Shown here: piece by piece, positions 17,451 to 26,076 of the stretch
Layout: each line of letters starts with the position of its first letter
How positions within the stretch are numbered: position 1 is the first letter of the stretch
Source: Actinomycetes bacterium
GTDB taxonomy: Bacteria > Actinomycetota > Thermoleophilia > Solirubrobacterales > Solirubrobacteraceae
DNA length: 60,431 bases
Assembly (NCBI GenBank): GCA_021784895.1
Contig: JAJYHG010000028.1
Coordinates: forward strand, 1-60,431
Direction: 5' to 3'
Made by a program: the position numbers and the translations under genes
The notes under the pieces: model-generated
What the model was told of the DNA's origin: nothing
The model's database searches: none
What the model saw: only the letters and a program-made list of their open reading frames with translations

Positions 17451-18218
17451 ATGTCGCATTCGTCTCAGGCGCTGATGGCTCATCACGTGCGGTTGCATCT
17501 AGGTGGTTACTTCAGCGAGGACATCGAAATATGCCCGGGTTGGAGGTTTGCCTCATCAGCCGTAGTTCCCGACATCTATTGGAACTACGCCTACTCGACA
17601 AGCGGCGCCTCGATGACCCCAGAGGTTGAGGAAAGCATCCGCACGCACGCCTCGCGCATTTCAAGGAGCCCGGCGTGGTGGCACCCTAGTGAGCCGGGCG
17701 ACCACGCCGACAGCCTGGAAGCCTGGATGATGCTTCGGGACCTTGACGCACTACGCGAGGCGCAGACAACCACCAGTCCATGGCGACTCGCCACGAGCTC
17801 CGTGGCGAACGATGACGTACTCAGTGTGTTTGGCGACGCGTACGGTCCCGAAGGTAGCCCCGATGATGCTGGCTATTTCGAGTTGCCCCCAGCGTACATT
17901 GACGCGCTGAGAGATACGGTCCCCGAGGGCGGAGTCCGAGTCGCGCACACGGTCGCGTATCACGACGGCGAGCCTGTCGGGATTGCGTCCGTTTACCAAG
18001 AGGCGGAGGGTTTCGCTGGCCTTTACAACGTCGGCGTCTCACACGGTTTCCGCCGTCGAGGGGTGGGTTCCGCCGTGTCGGCATCAGCGGTTGCGAGAGC
18101 ACTTGACACCGGCGCAACAGAGGTGATCCTGCAGACGCCAGCATCGTCGCCCGTCGAGTCTCTCTACCGGGCGCTCGGTTTTGAGCGAGTGTTCTGCGGC
18201 GTGCTAGCCGCTCTCTGA
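17451..18218 (+). CDS. GNAT-family acetyltransferase
   Basis: The product has 255 residues and starts 3 bases after the methyltransferase stop. The C-terminal half has VGIASVYQEAEGFAGLYNVG followed by the acetyl-CoA loop FRRRGVGSAVS and SPVESLYRALGFER, standard GNAT motifs. The first 120 residues form an extra N-terminal domain (PGWRFASSAVVPDIYWNYA) seen in some two-domain acetyltransferases. Possible roles are acylation of the pathway product or self-protection. Confidence 0.82.
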   Translation: MSHSSQALMAHHVRLHLGGYFSEDIEICPGWRFASSAVVPDIYWNYAYSTSGASMTPEVEESIRTHASRISRSPAWWHPSEPGDHADSLEAWMMLRDLDALREAQTTTSPWRLATSSVANDDVLSVFGDAYGPEGSPDDAGYFELPPAYIDALRDTVPEGGVRVAHTVAYHDGEPVGIASVYQEAEGFAGLYNVGVSHGFRRRGVGSAVSASAVARALDTGATEVILQTPASSPVESLYRALGFERVFCGVLAAL

Positions 18219-18221
18219 GTT

Positions 18222-18833
18222 GTGCAGACCGTTCGTGGCAGCCGTGAAGCGCTCGTTCTAATGGGAGATTCGAGGCTGCAAGACAGACTGGAATGGCTTT
18301 TCTTGCCGCTCCTTGTAGTCGTCGCGTACGCCGCTAGCCGGGTATCGAGTGTCCTCGATGGTCTTCTCGTGGCCACCTCTCTAGCCGTGGCAGTGAGCGG
18401 GTGGATTTCCTTTCGAGCGGCTGGGCGCTCGATATACAGCGACGGGCTCTTTGCGATAGACGTGTGTCTTCTCCTAGCCTATGCACTGCAGGTGTTTTCA
18501 ATCCCGTCGCTTGGCCGTGCGCACGGTACCGGCTTGTTTTGGGGCGTATCTGCAGCGATCAATCTGCTCTACGCGGGTTGGGATTTTCGGGTGTATGTCG
18601 CGACTCGGTCGGACGGCAAGACGCACCCCGCTGTCTGCGCACAGTTTCTGCGTTTCGGAGTGATAACGCTCGTCTGCGCTCTCTGTTTCGTTGTCGTCGC
18701 CACTATCGAAACCCATCATGGGCCTGACCTCAATGGGGCTGACGTTGCTGGGTTCGCAATTTGGCTGGCTCTGCTGGGAGCCTGGCACGGTGAGCGTCTC
18801 AGGAACATCGCCGGCTCCGGCGCGGACAAATGA
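18222..18833 (+). CDS. Polytopic membrane protein, unknown
   Basis: The product has 203 residues from GTG 18222. Hydrophobic segments lie at about residues 27-42, 47-63, 78-94, 103-120, 145-165 and 172-188, so 5-6 membrane passes are likely. I recognise no family. The gene is sandwiched between the GNAT and radical SAM genes, and its stop overlaps the radical SAM start (ATGA). It could be an exporter-like or membrane anchor component; there is no ATPase partner in the operon. Confidence 0.7.
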   Translation: MQTVRGSREALVLMGDSRLQDRLEWLFLPLLVVVAYAASRVSSVLDGLLVATSLAVAVSGWISFRAAGRSIYSDGLFAIDVCLLLAYALQVFSIPSLGRAHGTGLFWGVSAAINLLYAGWDFRVYVATRSDGKTHPAVCAQFLRFGVITLVCALCFVVVATIETHHGPDLNGADVAGFAIWLALLGAWHGERLRNIAGSGADK

Positions 18834-19810
18834 CACCGGTCAATCCGAGCAATGTCGCGGCCGTTCGCGCGGCTTACGCGGCTGGCGACACTGCTGCGGC
18901 GATAGCGCCCTCCGTCTATGTGGTTGAAGTGACGAACCGCTGCAATGTCAATTGCATTATGTGTCCGCAGAGCTCGATCAATCCTGGTCGGCACCGCGAT
19001 CTCACTACCGAAAGCGCCGTTCGTTTGGCCGACTGGATCGCTCCTTACGCCGAGCTCGTCATGTTGTATTTCATGGGTGAGCCAACTCTGAACGCCGATC
19101 TGGACGAGATCATCGACATCTTTCGGAGTCGGATCGCCGGTCGCCTGGTGCTGAGCACCAATGCGGTAGCGCTCCGCGATGAAGACATCCGTCTACTCAC
19201 CGACGGACGTCTTGACCTCCTTATCGCCTGCATCGATCGTTGGGATGGTGAGGCGTACGAAGGAATCCGTCGCGGCGCGACGTTCGACGAAGTGGTGGCG
19301 AATGTGGAGGCGCTCGCGGCAGAGTGTCGGGCAACGACGACGGAGCTGTTGGTTAAGGCTCTGGACATCAAGATGCCGCTCGAGGAGCGGGAGAGATTCG
19401 TCGTGCATTGGGAGGCACATGGGGCCCGCGCACTAGTTGGGTGGCTCGACACCTGGGCGGGCCAGCGTCCCAATCTTGCGAAGCTGGCCAGCACGAACGC
19501 AGCTCCCTACGCAGCTGAAGAACGCAACGCGTGCGCGGATCTGTGGTTCAAGATGGTGATCAACGTCAATGAGGACGTTGTCCTGTGCTGTCACGACTGG
19601 AATTCGATGACCGTCCTGGGGTCCGCGCTGAGCGGTCAGTCCGTGCATCAGGTCTGGGGAGGGCGGGAACTTCAGCGACTGCGGCAGGAACATGCCCAAC
19701 GCAACTTTGGCTGTCACAAGCTCTGCCGTGGTTGTCGTGAGTGGGGTGAGTTCTCTGAGTTAGACGCTTACCTCAGTACCGACGCCGAGGGTTACTACTT
19801 GGTCTTCTGA
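18830..19810 (+). CDS. Radical SAM protein with SPASM-like C-terminal Cys cluster
   Basis: The product has 326 residues. CNVNCIMC at residues 38-45 is the CX3CX2C motif holding the 4Fe-4S cluster that cleaves SAM. YFMGEPTLN near residue 80 is the GGE-like motif. The C-terminal part has VNEDVVLCCHDW and a CX3CX2C cluster (residues 295-302, CHKLCRGC), as in SPASM auxiliary-cluster domains. SPASM enzymes mature peptides (sactipeptide/PqqE-like) or act on small molecules. Overlap with the membrane-protein gene and a 4-base gap to the next GNAT fix it in the operon. Confidence 0.87.
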   Translation: MTPVNPSNVAAVRAAYAAGDTAAAIAPSVYVVEVTNRCNVNCIMCPQSSINPGRHRDLTTESAVRLADWIAPYAELVMLYFMGEPTLNADLDEIIDIFRSRIAGRLVLSTNAVALRDEDIRLLTDGRLDLLIACIDRWDGEAYEGIRRGATFDEVVANVEALAAECRATTTELLVKALDIKMPLEERERFVVHWEAHGARALVGWLDTWAGQRPNLAKLASTNAAPYAAEERNACADLWFKMVINVNEDVVLCCHDWNSMTVLGSALSGQSVHQVWGGRELQRLRQEHAQRNFGCHKLCRGCREWGEFSELDAYLSTDAEGYYLVF

Positions 19811-19814
19811 GCTG

Positions 19815-20399
19815 GTGGTTGATTCTCGACGGGACCCGGATGGCTCGCTAGTTCGCATTCTGGCCAGCGCTTTCGCCAGCGACGGGCTCTTTCGCTGGCT
19901 TCTTGCCGGTCACGACAACCTCCAAGTAGCGTACGCATGCCGCGCTGCTTTCTTTCGGGACGAGCTTCGGTTTCGGCGAAACACCGGAGCCGTCATCACT
20001 ATTCCTGGTGGTGTCGCGCTACTGGGAATGCCGCCTAATGTGCTGATGCCGGACGATGCGCTCACCGGTCCCACAGCGGAGCTTTGGGACGACCCTGGCG
20101 GTCTCACGAGAGAGCGGTTGAACTACATGGATCTGTTGGCGAGGATGCATCCGCCGACGCCACACGTCTATCTCTCCGCGATCGGCATCACCCCAGCGAT
20201 GCAGCAGAGAGGGTGCGGAACGGTGCTGATGAAACTCGTGTGTGCAGAGGCGGCCCAGCGTGGGCGCGATCTGTATCTCGAGACTGGCAACGATCTCGTC
20301 CCATGGTACGTGCGGTTGGGTTTTCACGTGCTCGGCTCCACAAGCCTGCCATCGGCCGGGCCAACGCTGTACGGAATGGTGAGACCGCCCAACGAGTAG
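19815..20399 (+). CDS. GNAT-family acetyltransferase (last gene of operon)
   Basis: The product has 194 residues from GTG 19815, 4 bases after the radical SAM stop. It has AIGITPAMQQRGCGTVLM (acetyl-CoA loop, QRGCG) and YLETGNDLVPWYVRLGFHV, close to the pattern of the GNAT family that includes puromycin/small-molecule acetyltransferases. A self-resistance or tailoring role is inferred from the operon; the acceptor is unknown. Confidence 0.8.
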   Translation: MVDSRRDPDGSLVRILASAFASDGLFRWLLAGHDNLQVAYACRAAFFRDELRFRRNTGAVITIPGGVALLGMPPNVLMPDDALTGPTAELWDDPGGLTRERLNYMDLLARMHPPTPHVYLSAIGITPAMQQRGCGTVLMKLVCAEAAQRGRDLYLETGNDLVPWYVRLGFHVLGSTSLPSAGPTLYGMVRPPNE

Positions 20400-20789
20400 G
20401 CACCGTCTCGAGTGCCGCTTCGCGGCGACGGATCCGGAATTCCCCGGACGTGGGTAGTTCGGTGGCGGAGGGTGAGATTACGAGAGATCGCTTTGGGCCG
20501 TCGTGGCTTTCGTAACCATGGATTCCGGTTACTGTTGGCCTATCGCGACTCCGAAACACCTCAAGGACGCAAATGCGGGGCTCTTTCGTTCTAGGGGGGC
20601 GATTCCGGTCGCCGGTGTCGCGATGTACTCCGAGCGTGCACTTCAAACTGCGCCGGAGAGGCACCAAGGTCTCCGAGCGTATCCGGCTTCCGATGGTCGC
20701 GGTGACGACTGATCTGTGACCTTGGGCGCGGACGCGGCCGGCGTCTGACGAGTGGAGCCGACTATGCACCCTGGCACGATCGTGATGCC
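20400..20789. other. Intergenic region between radical-SAM operon and nuclease gene
   Basis: No convincing gene. It contains the att-flank relic at 20569-20631. No clear promoter hexamers were recognised ahead of the long gene at 20790. Confidence 0.5.
20569..20631 (+). repeat. Degenerate copy of the tRNA downstream flank
   Basis: GCAAATGCGGGGCTCTTTCG, then TTCTAG, matches the sequence after the tRNA (6026-6052) and after att copy 2 (10695-10714) with small indels. CGATGTACTCC at 20621-20631 also occurs at 10748-10758, at nearly the same distance from the hairpin remnant. The 42-bp att core itself is absent here. Confidence 0.5.
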
Positions 20790-23700
20790 ATGGCTCGCCA
20801 CCGCGTACCCCCCGCCAAGACATTCGTGTCCGGACTGGAGCGCTACGACTCGTGGTCGGTCGCGCGTGGCGCCGCGGCGTTGTCGCTGTGGCCACCCAAC
20901 GCCGATCGCCACGTGGCGCTCAGAGCTCTCGTTGAAACCGTGCCTGCCCTGGCGAACGAGGTCGGTCCGGCCATCGACGCGAAGGATTGGCAGCTGTGGC
21001 TTACGAGCCGCTCGAGCAAGAAGCTTCGAGGGCTCCGCCGGGACGGAACTCATGACGAGCCGATCGCTGTCGACGCTGCGCTGCGCGGACGCCGATACGG
21101 GCTGCTCGCCGGCTCGCTTGAATCTCCGGCCCTCCAGTACAGACTCCTGATCGAAGCGATATGTGCGTGCGATCCCTGCGACGAGGATGAGCGGCTTCTC
21201 GAAGCCGTGAGCCTGCTCGAAGTTGTGGCGCTCCTGTCCGATCGCGTCACCCGACTTGCCGACCTAGGCCGCTGCCGCTGGCCAGATCACTCACTCAAAC
21301 AGAGCATCGGTGTCCCTGACGATGACGAGTATCGGCGCTTGTGTGGAGCACTCACGTTCACTCCGCAAGCCATCGCCGAGGACTCGGACCGCATTGACCA
21401 GCTCGCGCTGCTGGTTGCTGAGCATGGGGACCATCGGTGGAAACCGCTCCGACGAAACGAAGCGACGGGGGAATGGCTGGTCGCCGAGCCGTGGGGCCTT
21501 ACGCAAGCTGGCCTTGTGCGCGCCTACGCGCTTGTCGCTGGTTCAGAGCGCCGCGCCGAAGTACATAGACGGCTCGAAGCTGGAGCGCTTGAGGTAGCCC
21601 GACAGGCCGCGTGCGATATGAGCTGGAAGATCGAGAGGGTCGATGAGCGGTGCACGGTGGCGCTGGCTGACACCGACTGTCGCGTCATGATTTCGGTCGC
21701 GGCGCTACCGCCGGACACGTGGGATCTCGGCGAACCCGAGGTCGAGATCCCTGGCTCGATGATCGACCGACTCCGCGGTGTTGAGACCCAAGCTCGCGAA
21801 CAGCGCGCCCAGCTGACCCTGGCCGCGATGCTCTTTGACGGACGCACCGTCTTCGTTCCGCACGGCCTCGAGCTGTTCGAGGAACCAGATTCGACCGGGG
21901 TGTGGCTGCTCGGCCTCACCGACCTGCGGCTGCTCGGCGACGCTCTGCGCCTCGATCCGCTGGCATTGCCCACCGCACTCGAGCACGCGCCTCCCGCACC
22001 GTGGCCGGAGAACTTCGACGTTGTGGACATCGTCGGCATCGCGCATCGGGCCGAGGCCACGCCACCGGAGCAGCAAGAGATTCCGATGGATGGAACCGAG
22101 CACATGCAATGGAAGGCTCGGTTCATGTCGATGCGGCACTGCGCCCCGGGGGCTGACAACGACGGGTGGGTTGAGGTGTACCGGTGGGCGGGCAGCCCTG
22201 ACGATCGGTGCTTCACGACCGCCAACTCGGATCGGTTCGATCTCCTGGTTCGGCTTCCGGGACTCTCTGTTTGGCTGTTGTGCACTAAGCCGGATGTCGG
22301 GCCTCACGATCTCGAAGCATTCATTTGCCGCGTGCTGGGTCTATGGCTGACTCGAATGGCCGACCGCGGTTTCCCGGAGTTGTCCGAGCCCGTCGGCGTC
22401 GAGGTCGCTGCGCGGATCGATATCGAGTTCACCGAGCTGCCTGGCCCGGCGCTCGCGATCAAGCACCGCGACCATTACGCGACCCTTGTGCTCGGACCAG
22501 GCTTCGTCCACGCGCTCTGCCGGGGAGACAACGTCGCCGACCGCATGTTGATTGCCGCGGTCCTCGACGCTCTGGCAGACAGGAGCGCGGATCAGCGCCG
22601 TGAGTTCGTCGACACGCTCGCGCCTCTGGGAACCGCGACAGCCGGGATCTGGCCCTACCCCTCGTTGCGTAGCAATCCCCCGGTGATTGGTTCGCCGCCC
22701 TTGGTGCTACGCCGTGACCGTTTGGCGGTGGGGCGCGAGCTCGCATCTAGTCGCGTCAGCCCAGACACGATCGTTGTGTTGCAGGGACCCGAGTCTGCCA
22801 GTGCTCTGAACGACCTTGCAGTCGAACTTGAGCGCCTCCTGGCGAACCGAGTCACAGACCTTCGACCCGACTGCTTGTTGGAGCTCATCGAACTGCACGA
22901 AGCAGCGGCGATTCAGAACGCGAGCGAGGAAATGGGCTTGCCGGCGCGTGCCGCCATGACCGGCGCGGAATCGCACTTCGGTAAGCGTGAATCGACCGGC
23001 GAGCGCAATGTCGCACTTCGCGCGTTGATCGAACGTGCTGCGGCGAGCCGGCCACAGGGGGATCGGAAGCTCGGGCTACGTGAGGCAGGCTGGCTGCGTG
23101 CCGCAGCCGAATTGCAGGTGAGGCTCGGCGGCGTCTCGGAGTTTTTGTTGAGCGGCAGAGCGGACGCGCGGATTCTGGTCGGGCCTAGCGTCGGGGTCGA
23201 GGCGATTGTGGACGGAGATCTACCTGCTGCTACGGAACTGTTTCTCGCGCAGGTGGAGGAGGCGGCGCCGGAACTGATGTACCAGGAGTACCACGATTGG
23301 TGGAGCGCCGATCCCCGAGAGCCGACCGAGATGGCGGTTGACGAACCGATTGAACTTCACGAGCTGGTCTGGCAAGGACTGGACGATGCTTTCCTCGATC
23401 ACCAGCACGTTCGATTCGAAGAGCTTCTCCGGCTTTTCAAGGCACTCAGTCAGCTCGCCGAGCGCCAGGACAACAACGTCGGGGTCTCAGGGGTTGCCGA
23501 GCTCGTGACCACGCTGGTTGAGATGACGAAGATCGCCCGCTCCCGCGTCCATGCTGCCGTCGATCTCGCCACACTCGGCCCGGCCGAGTACAGCGCCATC
23601 CACGGCGACAATCGGCCATGGCGCTCAAACCGCGAGCGTTCGTACCTGCGTCGGCCGCTCGTCGACCTAGGCGACGGCCGGCTGGCCTGGTCAAGCACGC

Positions 23701-24254
23701 ACGTCCTCATCGCCAGCCGGAATCTGTACAAGCTCATCGAAGCAGGGCGTCTCCGTTGCCAAGGAACGCTCGCGAAGGCCGTGATGAAGGTGTCCCAGCA
23801 GCTCGACAACGAATTCGAGCAGGCCGTGATCCAGAGAGTCAGGGAAGCTGGTTGGCAGGCATGCCCGCGGGTCAGGAAGATTGCCGGGGTCTGGCTACAG
23901 CGCGAGGGGCCTACCGGCCCGGACCAGATCGGCGACATCGATGTCCTTGCCTGGCACCAGGGGTACCGGCACGTCTGGCTGCTTGAGACAAAGCGGCTGG
24001 CGCCGGGCCTGATCGCGGACTCGATGCTGCGTGACGCTGAGAAGCTCGAGGAGAGCCAGCCCCATCAACGTGAACGTCTGCAGTGGGTGCTGTCGCATCT
24101 CGACGAGCTTTCGGAGCATCTCGAGGTCGATTGCAGGGACTGGTCGGTCGCGTCGGCGACGATCATCGACAGCCCGCTAGTAGGCGCGCACCTAGCGAAC
24201 GTCGATGTGCCGATTTGGACTTTCCGCGAGCTCCCGCACCGACTCGCCGTTTGA
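20790..24254 (+). CDS. Large unknown protein with C-terminal PD-(D/E)XK nuclease-like domain
   Basis: The product has 1154 residues from ATG 20790. Most of it has no recognised domain, no membrane segment and no Walker motif. Near the C-terminus, GPDQIGDIDVLAW is followed by HVWLLETKRLA. Asp1051, then Glu1066 and Lys1068, reproduce the D-X(n)-E-X-K catalytic signature of restriction-endonuclease-like folds, preceded by a helical stretch with FEQAVIQRVREAGW as in NERD- or Mrr-type nucleases. A defence function is inferred from the nuclease and the island context. It is followed by a small gene 213 bases downstream on the same strand. Confidence 0.72.
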   Translation: MARHRVPPAKTFVSGLERYDSWSVARGAAALSLWPPNADRHVALRALVETVPALANEVGPAIDAKDWQLWLTSRSSKKLRGLRRDGTHDEPIAVDAALRGRRYGLLAGSLESPALQYRLLIEAICACDPCDEDERLLEAVSLLEVVALLSDRVTRLADLGRCRWPDHSLKQSIGVPDDDEYRRLCGALTFTPQAIAEDSDRIDQLALLVAEHGDHRWKPLRRNEATGEWLVAEPWGLTQAGLVRAYALVAGSERRAEVHRRLEAGALEVARQAACDMSWKIERVDERCTVALADTDCRVMISVAALPPDTWDLGEPEVEIPGSMIDRLRGVETQAREQRAQLTLAAMLFDGRTVFVPHGLELFEEPDSTGVWLLGLTDLRLLGDALRLDPLALPTALEHAPPAPWPENFDVVDIVGIAHRAEATPPEQQEIPMDGTEHMQWKARFMSMRHCAPGADNDGWVEVYRWAGSPDDRCFTTANSDRFDLLVRLPGLSVWLLCTKPDVGPHDLEAFICRVLGLWLTRMADRGFPELSEPVGVEVAARIDIEFTELPGPALAIKHRDHYATLVLGPGFVHALCRGDNVADRMLIAAVLDALADRSADQRREFVDTLAPLGTATAGIWPYPSLRSNPPVIGSPPLVLRRDRLAVGRELASSRVSPDTIVVLQGPESASALNDLAVELERLLANRVTDLRPDCLLELIELHEAAAIQNASEEMGLPARAAMTGAESHFGKRESTGERNVALRALIERAAASRPQGDRKLGLREAGWLRAAAELQVRLGGVSEFLLSGRADARILVGPSVGVEAIVDGDLPAATELFLAQVEEAAPELMYQEYHDWWSADPREPTEMAVDEPIELHELVWQGLDDAFLDHQHVRFEELLRLFKALSQLAERQDNNVGVSGVAELVTTLVEMTKIARSRVHAAVDLATLGPAEYSAIHGDNRPWRSNRERSYLRRPLVDLGDGRLAWSSTHVLIASRNLYKLIEAGRLRCQGTLAKAVMKVSQQLDNEFEQAVIQRVREAGWQACPRVRKIAGVWLQREGPTGPDQIGDIDVLAWHQGYRHVWLLETKRLAPGLIADSMLRDAEKLEESQPHQRERLQWVLSHLDELSEHLEVDCRDWSVASATIIDSPLVGAHLANVDVPIWTFRELPHRLAV

Positions 24255-24467
24255 CCGCCGCGTTGACGAGCGCCCTAGCGAGAGCGTCAGCAGACCCCTT
24301 TCGGTCGGTCCGCCAGCGGGATACCATTCGGATTGCGCTCCCGCTAGGGCGCTCCGTAGGGGCTGAGTCCCAAGCACTCACGTCCCGCCAACCGGAAAGC
24401 GTCAATGACGACTTGCGGATGTCACCTCGCGCGGTGGGCTTGGGACGCTGCGGAAGAGGAGACCAAA

Positions 24468-25181
24468 ATGGCTGATCACAAGAGCAGTAACCGCAATGAG
24501 CAGCGCCTCGCGCGTGCGCTTCAGAAGCAGCGTGGGATCTCATACATGCAGGCACTACAGGCAGTGCGAGCGGGCCAAGCAATGCGACAGATACCCGTCG
24601 AATACCAGTTCGTCGCCGCCGTGGTCGAGGACCTTCGGCGTAGCGGCAGGGCCGGCGCGGCCGAGGCTGTGCTCCGCAGTCGCAGCGCGGACTCCTTCCA
24701 GGACCGCAGCTCGCTATCGAAGGACTCGCGCGACCTCGTGCAGCTAGCGAACCACGCCATGAAGTACTGGGCGATCAGTGGAATGCGACAGATCGAGGAG
24801 CTAGAGCTCTGCGAGCAACCCGATAACTGGATCCCGATCGACAACCTCCAGGGCACAGCGATGTTGGATCGTGTGCTTGGTGAGTGGCAAGAGGCGCTGA
24901 AGTCGCGAGCCGAACCCTCACTGCGTCGCCTGCCGGTACGGCGCGAGCGGGTCATCGAAACCCTCGCACAGATTCAGCTCGCGATGCGCGCGACATCTCA
25001 TCTCGAGACCGCAACCGACTGGACCCCGGACGCGCTCCGATCCGCCGCAACTGCTGCGGACCGGTTCGGTCGGGGCCTGGCTACCGCGTTCGGCAGCGGA
25101 ATAGTTCTCGCGATTCCGCCCGCGGTAACGGATGCTTTGGCAGCTATGCGGGAGCCGTTGCGAGCGGGACGACTTGTTTAG
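24468..25181 (+). CDS. Unknown helical protein downstream of the large nuclease
   Basis: The start is ATG 24468, with a GGAAGAGGAG ribosome-binding site just upstream, giving 237 residues. The N-terminus (RNEQRLARALQKQRGISYMQALQAVR) resembles a short helix motif seen at the start of several mobile-element proteins. The rest is predicted mostly helical and soluble. I do not recognise a family. It may be a partner of the 1154-residue protein; the 213-base gap means it could also have its own promoter. Confidence 0.6.
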   Translation: MADHKSSNRNEQRLARALQKQRGISYMQALQAVRAGQAMRQIPVEYQFVAAVVEDLRRSGRAGAAEAVLRSRSADSFQDRSSLSKDSRDLVQLANHAMKYWAISGMRQIEELELCEQPDNWIPIDNLQGTAMLDRVLGEWQEALKSRAEPSLRRLPVRRERVIETLAQIQLAMRATSHLETATDWTPDALRSAATAADRFGRGLATAFGSGIVLAIPPAVTDALAAMREPLRAGRLV

Positions 25182-25216
25182 CTGCACTTGCCAGCCACAG
25201 CGGCGGACGGGAAGCC

Positions 25217-26062
25217 TTAACTCAGCAGCGCATCAATGAACTGAGCGACGGCCGCAACGGCCGTCGCTCGGAGCTGCGGCTCGAGCATGCTGGGATCGAC
25301 AAGCAGACTCTGCGATGCGAACCCGGCTGGGCCCTGGCTGGACGTGCCGAAGAACCGCGCGCGGATCTCTTGAAAGGTCGATCGGAGCGGTTCAATGTGC
25401 GCCGCGAGATCACCCGATCCGAGCTGATTGGCAGCCTCCGATGGGCCGCCAGCGCGGTTGTAGAGGAGCACGAAGACCAGGTCGTAGTAGTCCTTTTCTG
25501 CGCCTCGTTGTCGGGCTGCGACCGATTTCGACAGGAGGTATCCCTCGAGACCCGCGAACCGGGCCCTGACCCGGACCTGACCGTGAGCTTCCAGCTCGGC
25601 CGTGAGCTCTCGCCACACCCAGTCTTGCGTGACATAGCCGGTGCCGCGGAGGTTCATCGCTCGCAGGGTTGCGCAGCCAGCAAGCGGGATCAGCGCTTCG
25701 GTTCGCTCGGTCTCGAGGTCACAGAGGAACTCGAGTTTCATCGCGATTCCGTCGATGGTTCCGCGCCATCGCCAGCCGCCTTGCCCAGGTATGGGCTTGA
25801 AGCCCGTTGCGGTCAACGCTCGCTCGAGTTCGACCATTTCAACGCGTGAGTCGAGATGGGCGGCGACAAGCATGTCGACATCCGTCGTGCCGAGGTGTGT
25901 GGGGCCGGCTTCGTGACCTTCGGTCAGGACCTCGGGCAGCAAGCCACCGAGGACGATCAGCGGGATGTCCTCATTGTCGAGGCGATGCACGAGCGTGACG
26001 AGTGCCTTCTCGGCACGTGCTCGTCCCGCCGGGGATCTGTCCTCCTCGAGATCAGCGGACAC
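25217..26062 (-). CDS. AbiEii-like nucleotidyltransferase (toxin candidate)
   Basis: The product has 281 residues. PLIVLGGLLPEVL, then LGTTDVDMLV (residues 36-67), is the GG...TXDXD signature of the nucleotidyltransferase fold. KDYYDLVFVLLYN is a later motif typical of AbiEii-type proteins. It begins 14 bases after the gene for the AbiEi-like fusion (26077-27882) on the same strand, the type IV antitoxin-toxin order. A toxin role is inferred. The sequence is far from the classic AbiEii at 29743-30636. Confidence 0.72.
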   Translation of the reverse strand: MSADLEEDRSPAGRARAEKALVTLVHRLDNEDIPLIVLGGLLPEVLTEGHEAGPTHLGTTDVDMLVAAHLDSRVEMVELERALTATGFKPIPGQGGWRWRGTIDGIAMKLEFLCDLETERTEALIPLAGCATLRAMNLRGTGYVTQDWVWRELTAELEAHGQVRVRARFAGLEGYLLSKSVAARQRGAEKDYYDLVFVLLYNRAGGPSEAANQLGSGDLAAHIEPLRSTFQEIRARFFGTSSQGPAGFASQSLLVDPSMLEPQLRATAVAAVAQFIDALLS

Positions 26063-26076
26063 GATGCTTGTTCGCC

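Noticed and set aside
20503-20712. 69-residue frame as a precursor peptide for the radical SAM operon
   Set aside because: It overlaps the att-flank relic, has no ribosome-binding site and no leader/core pattern.
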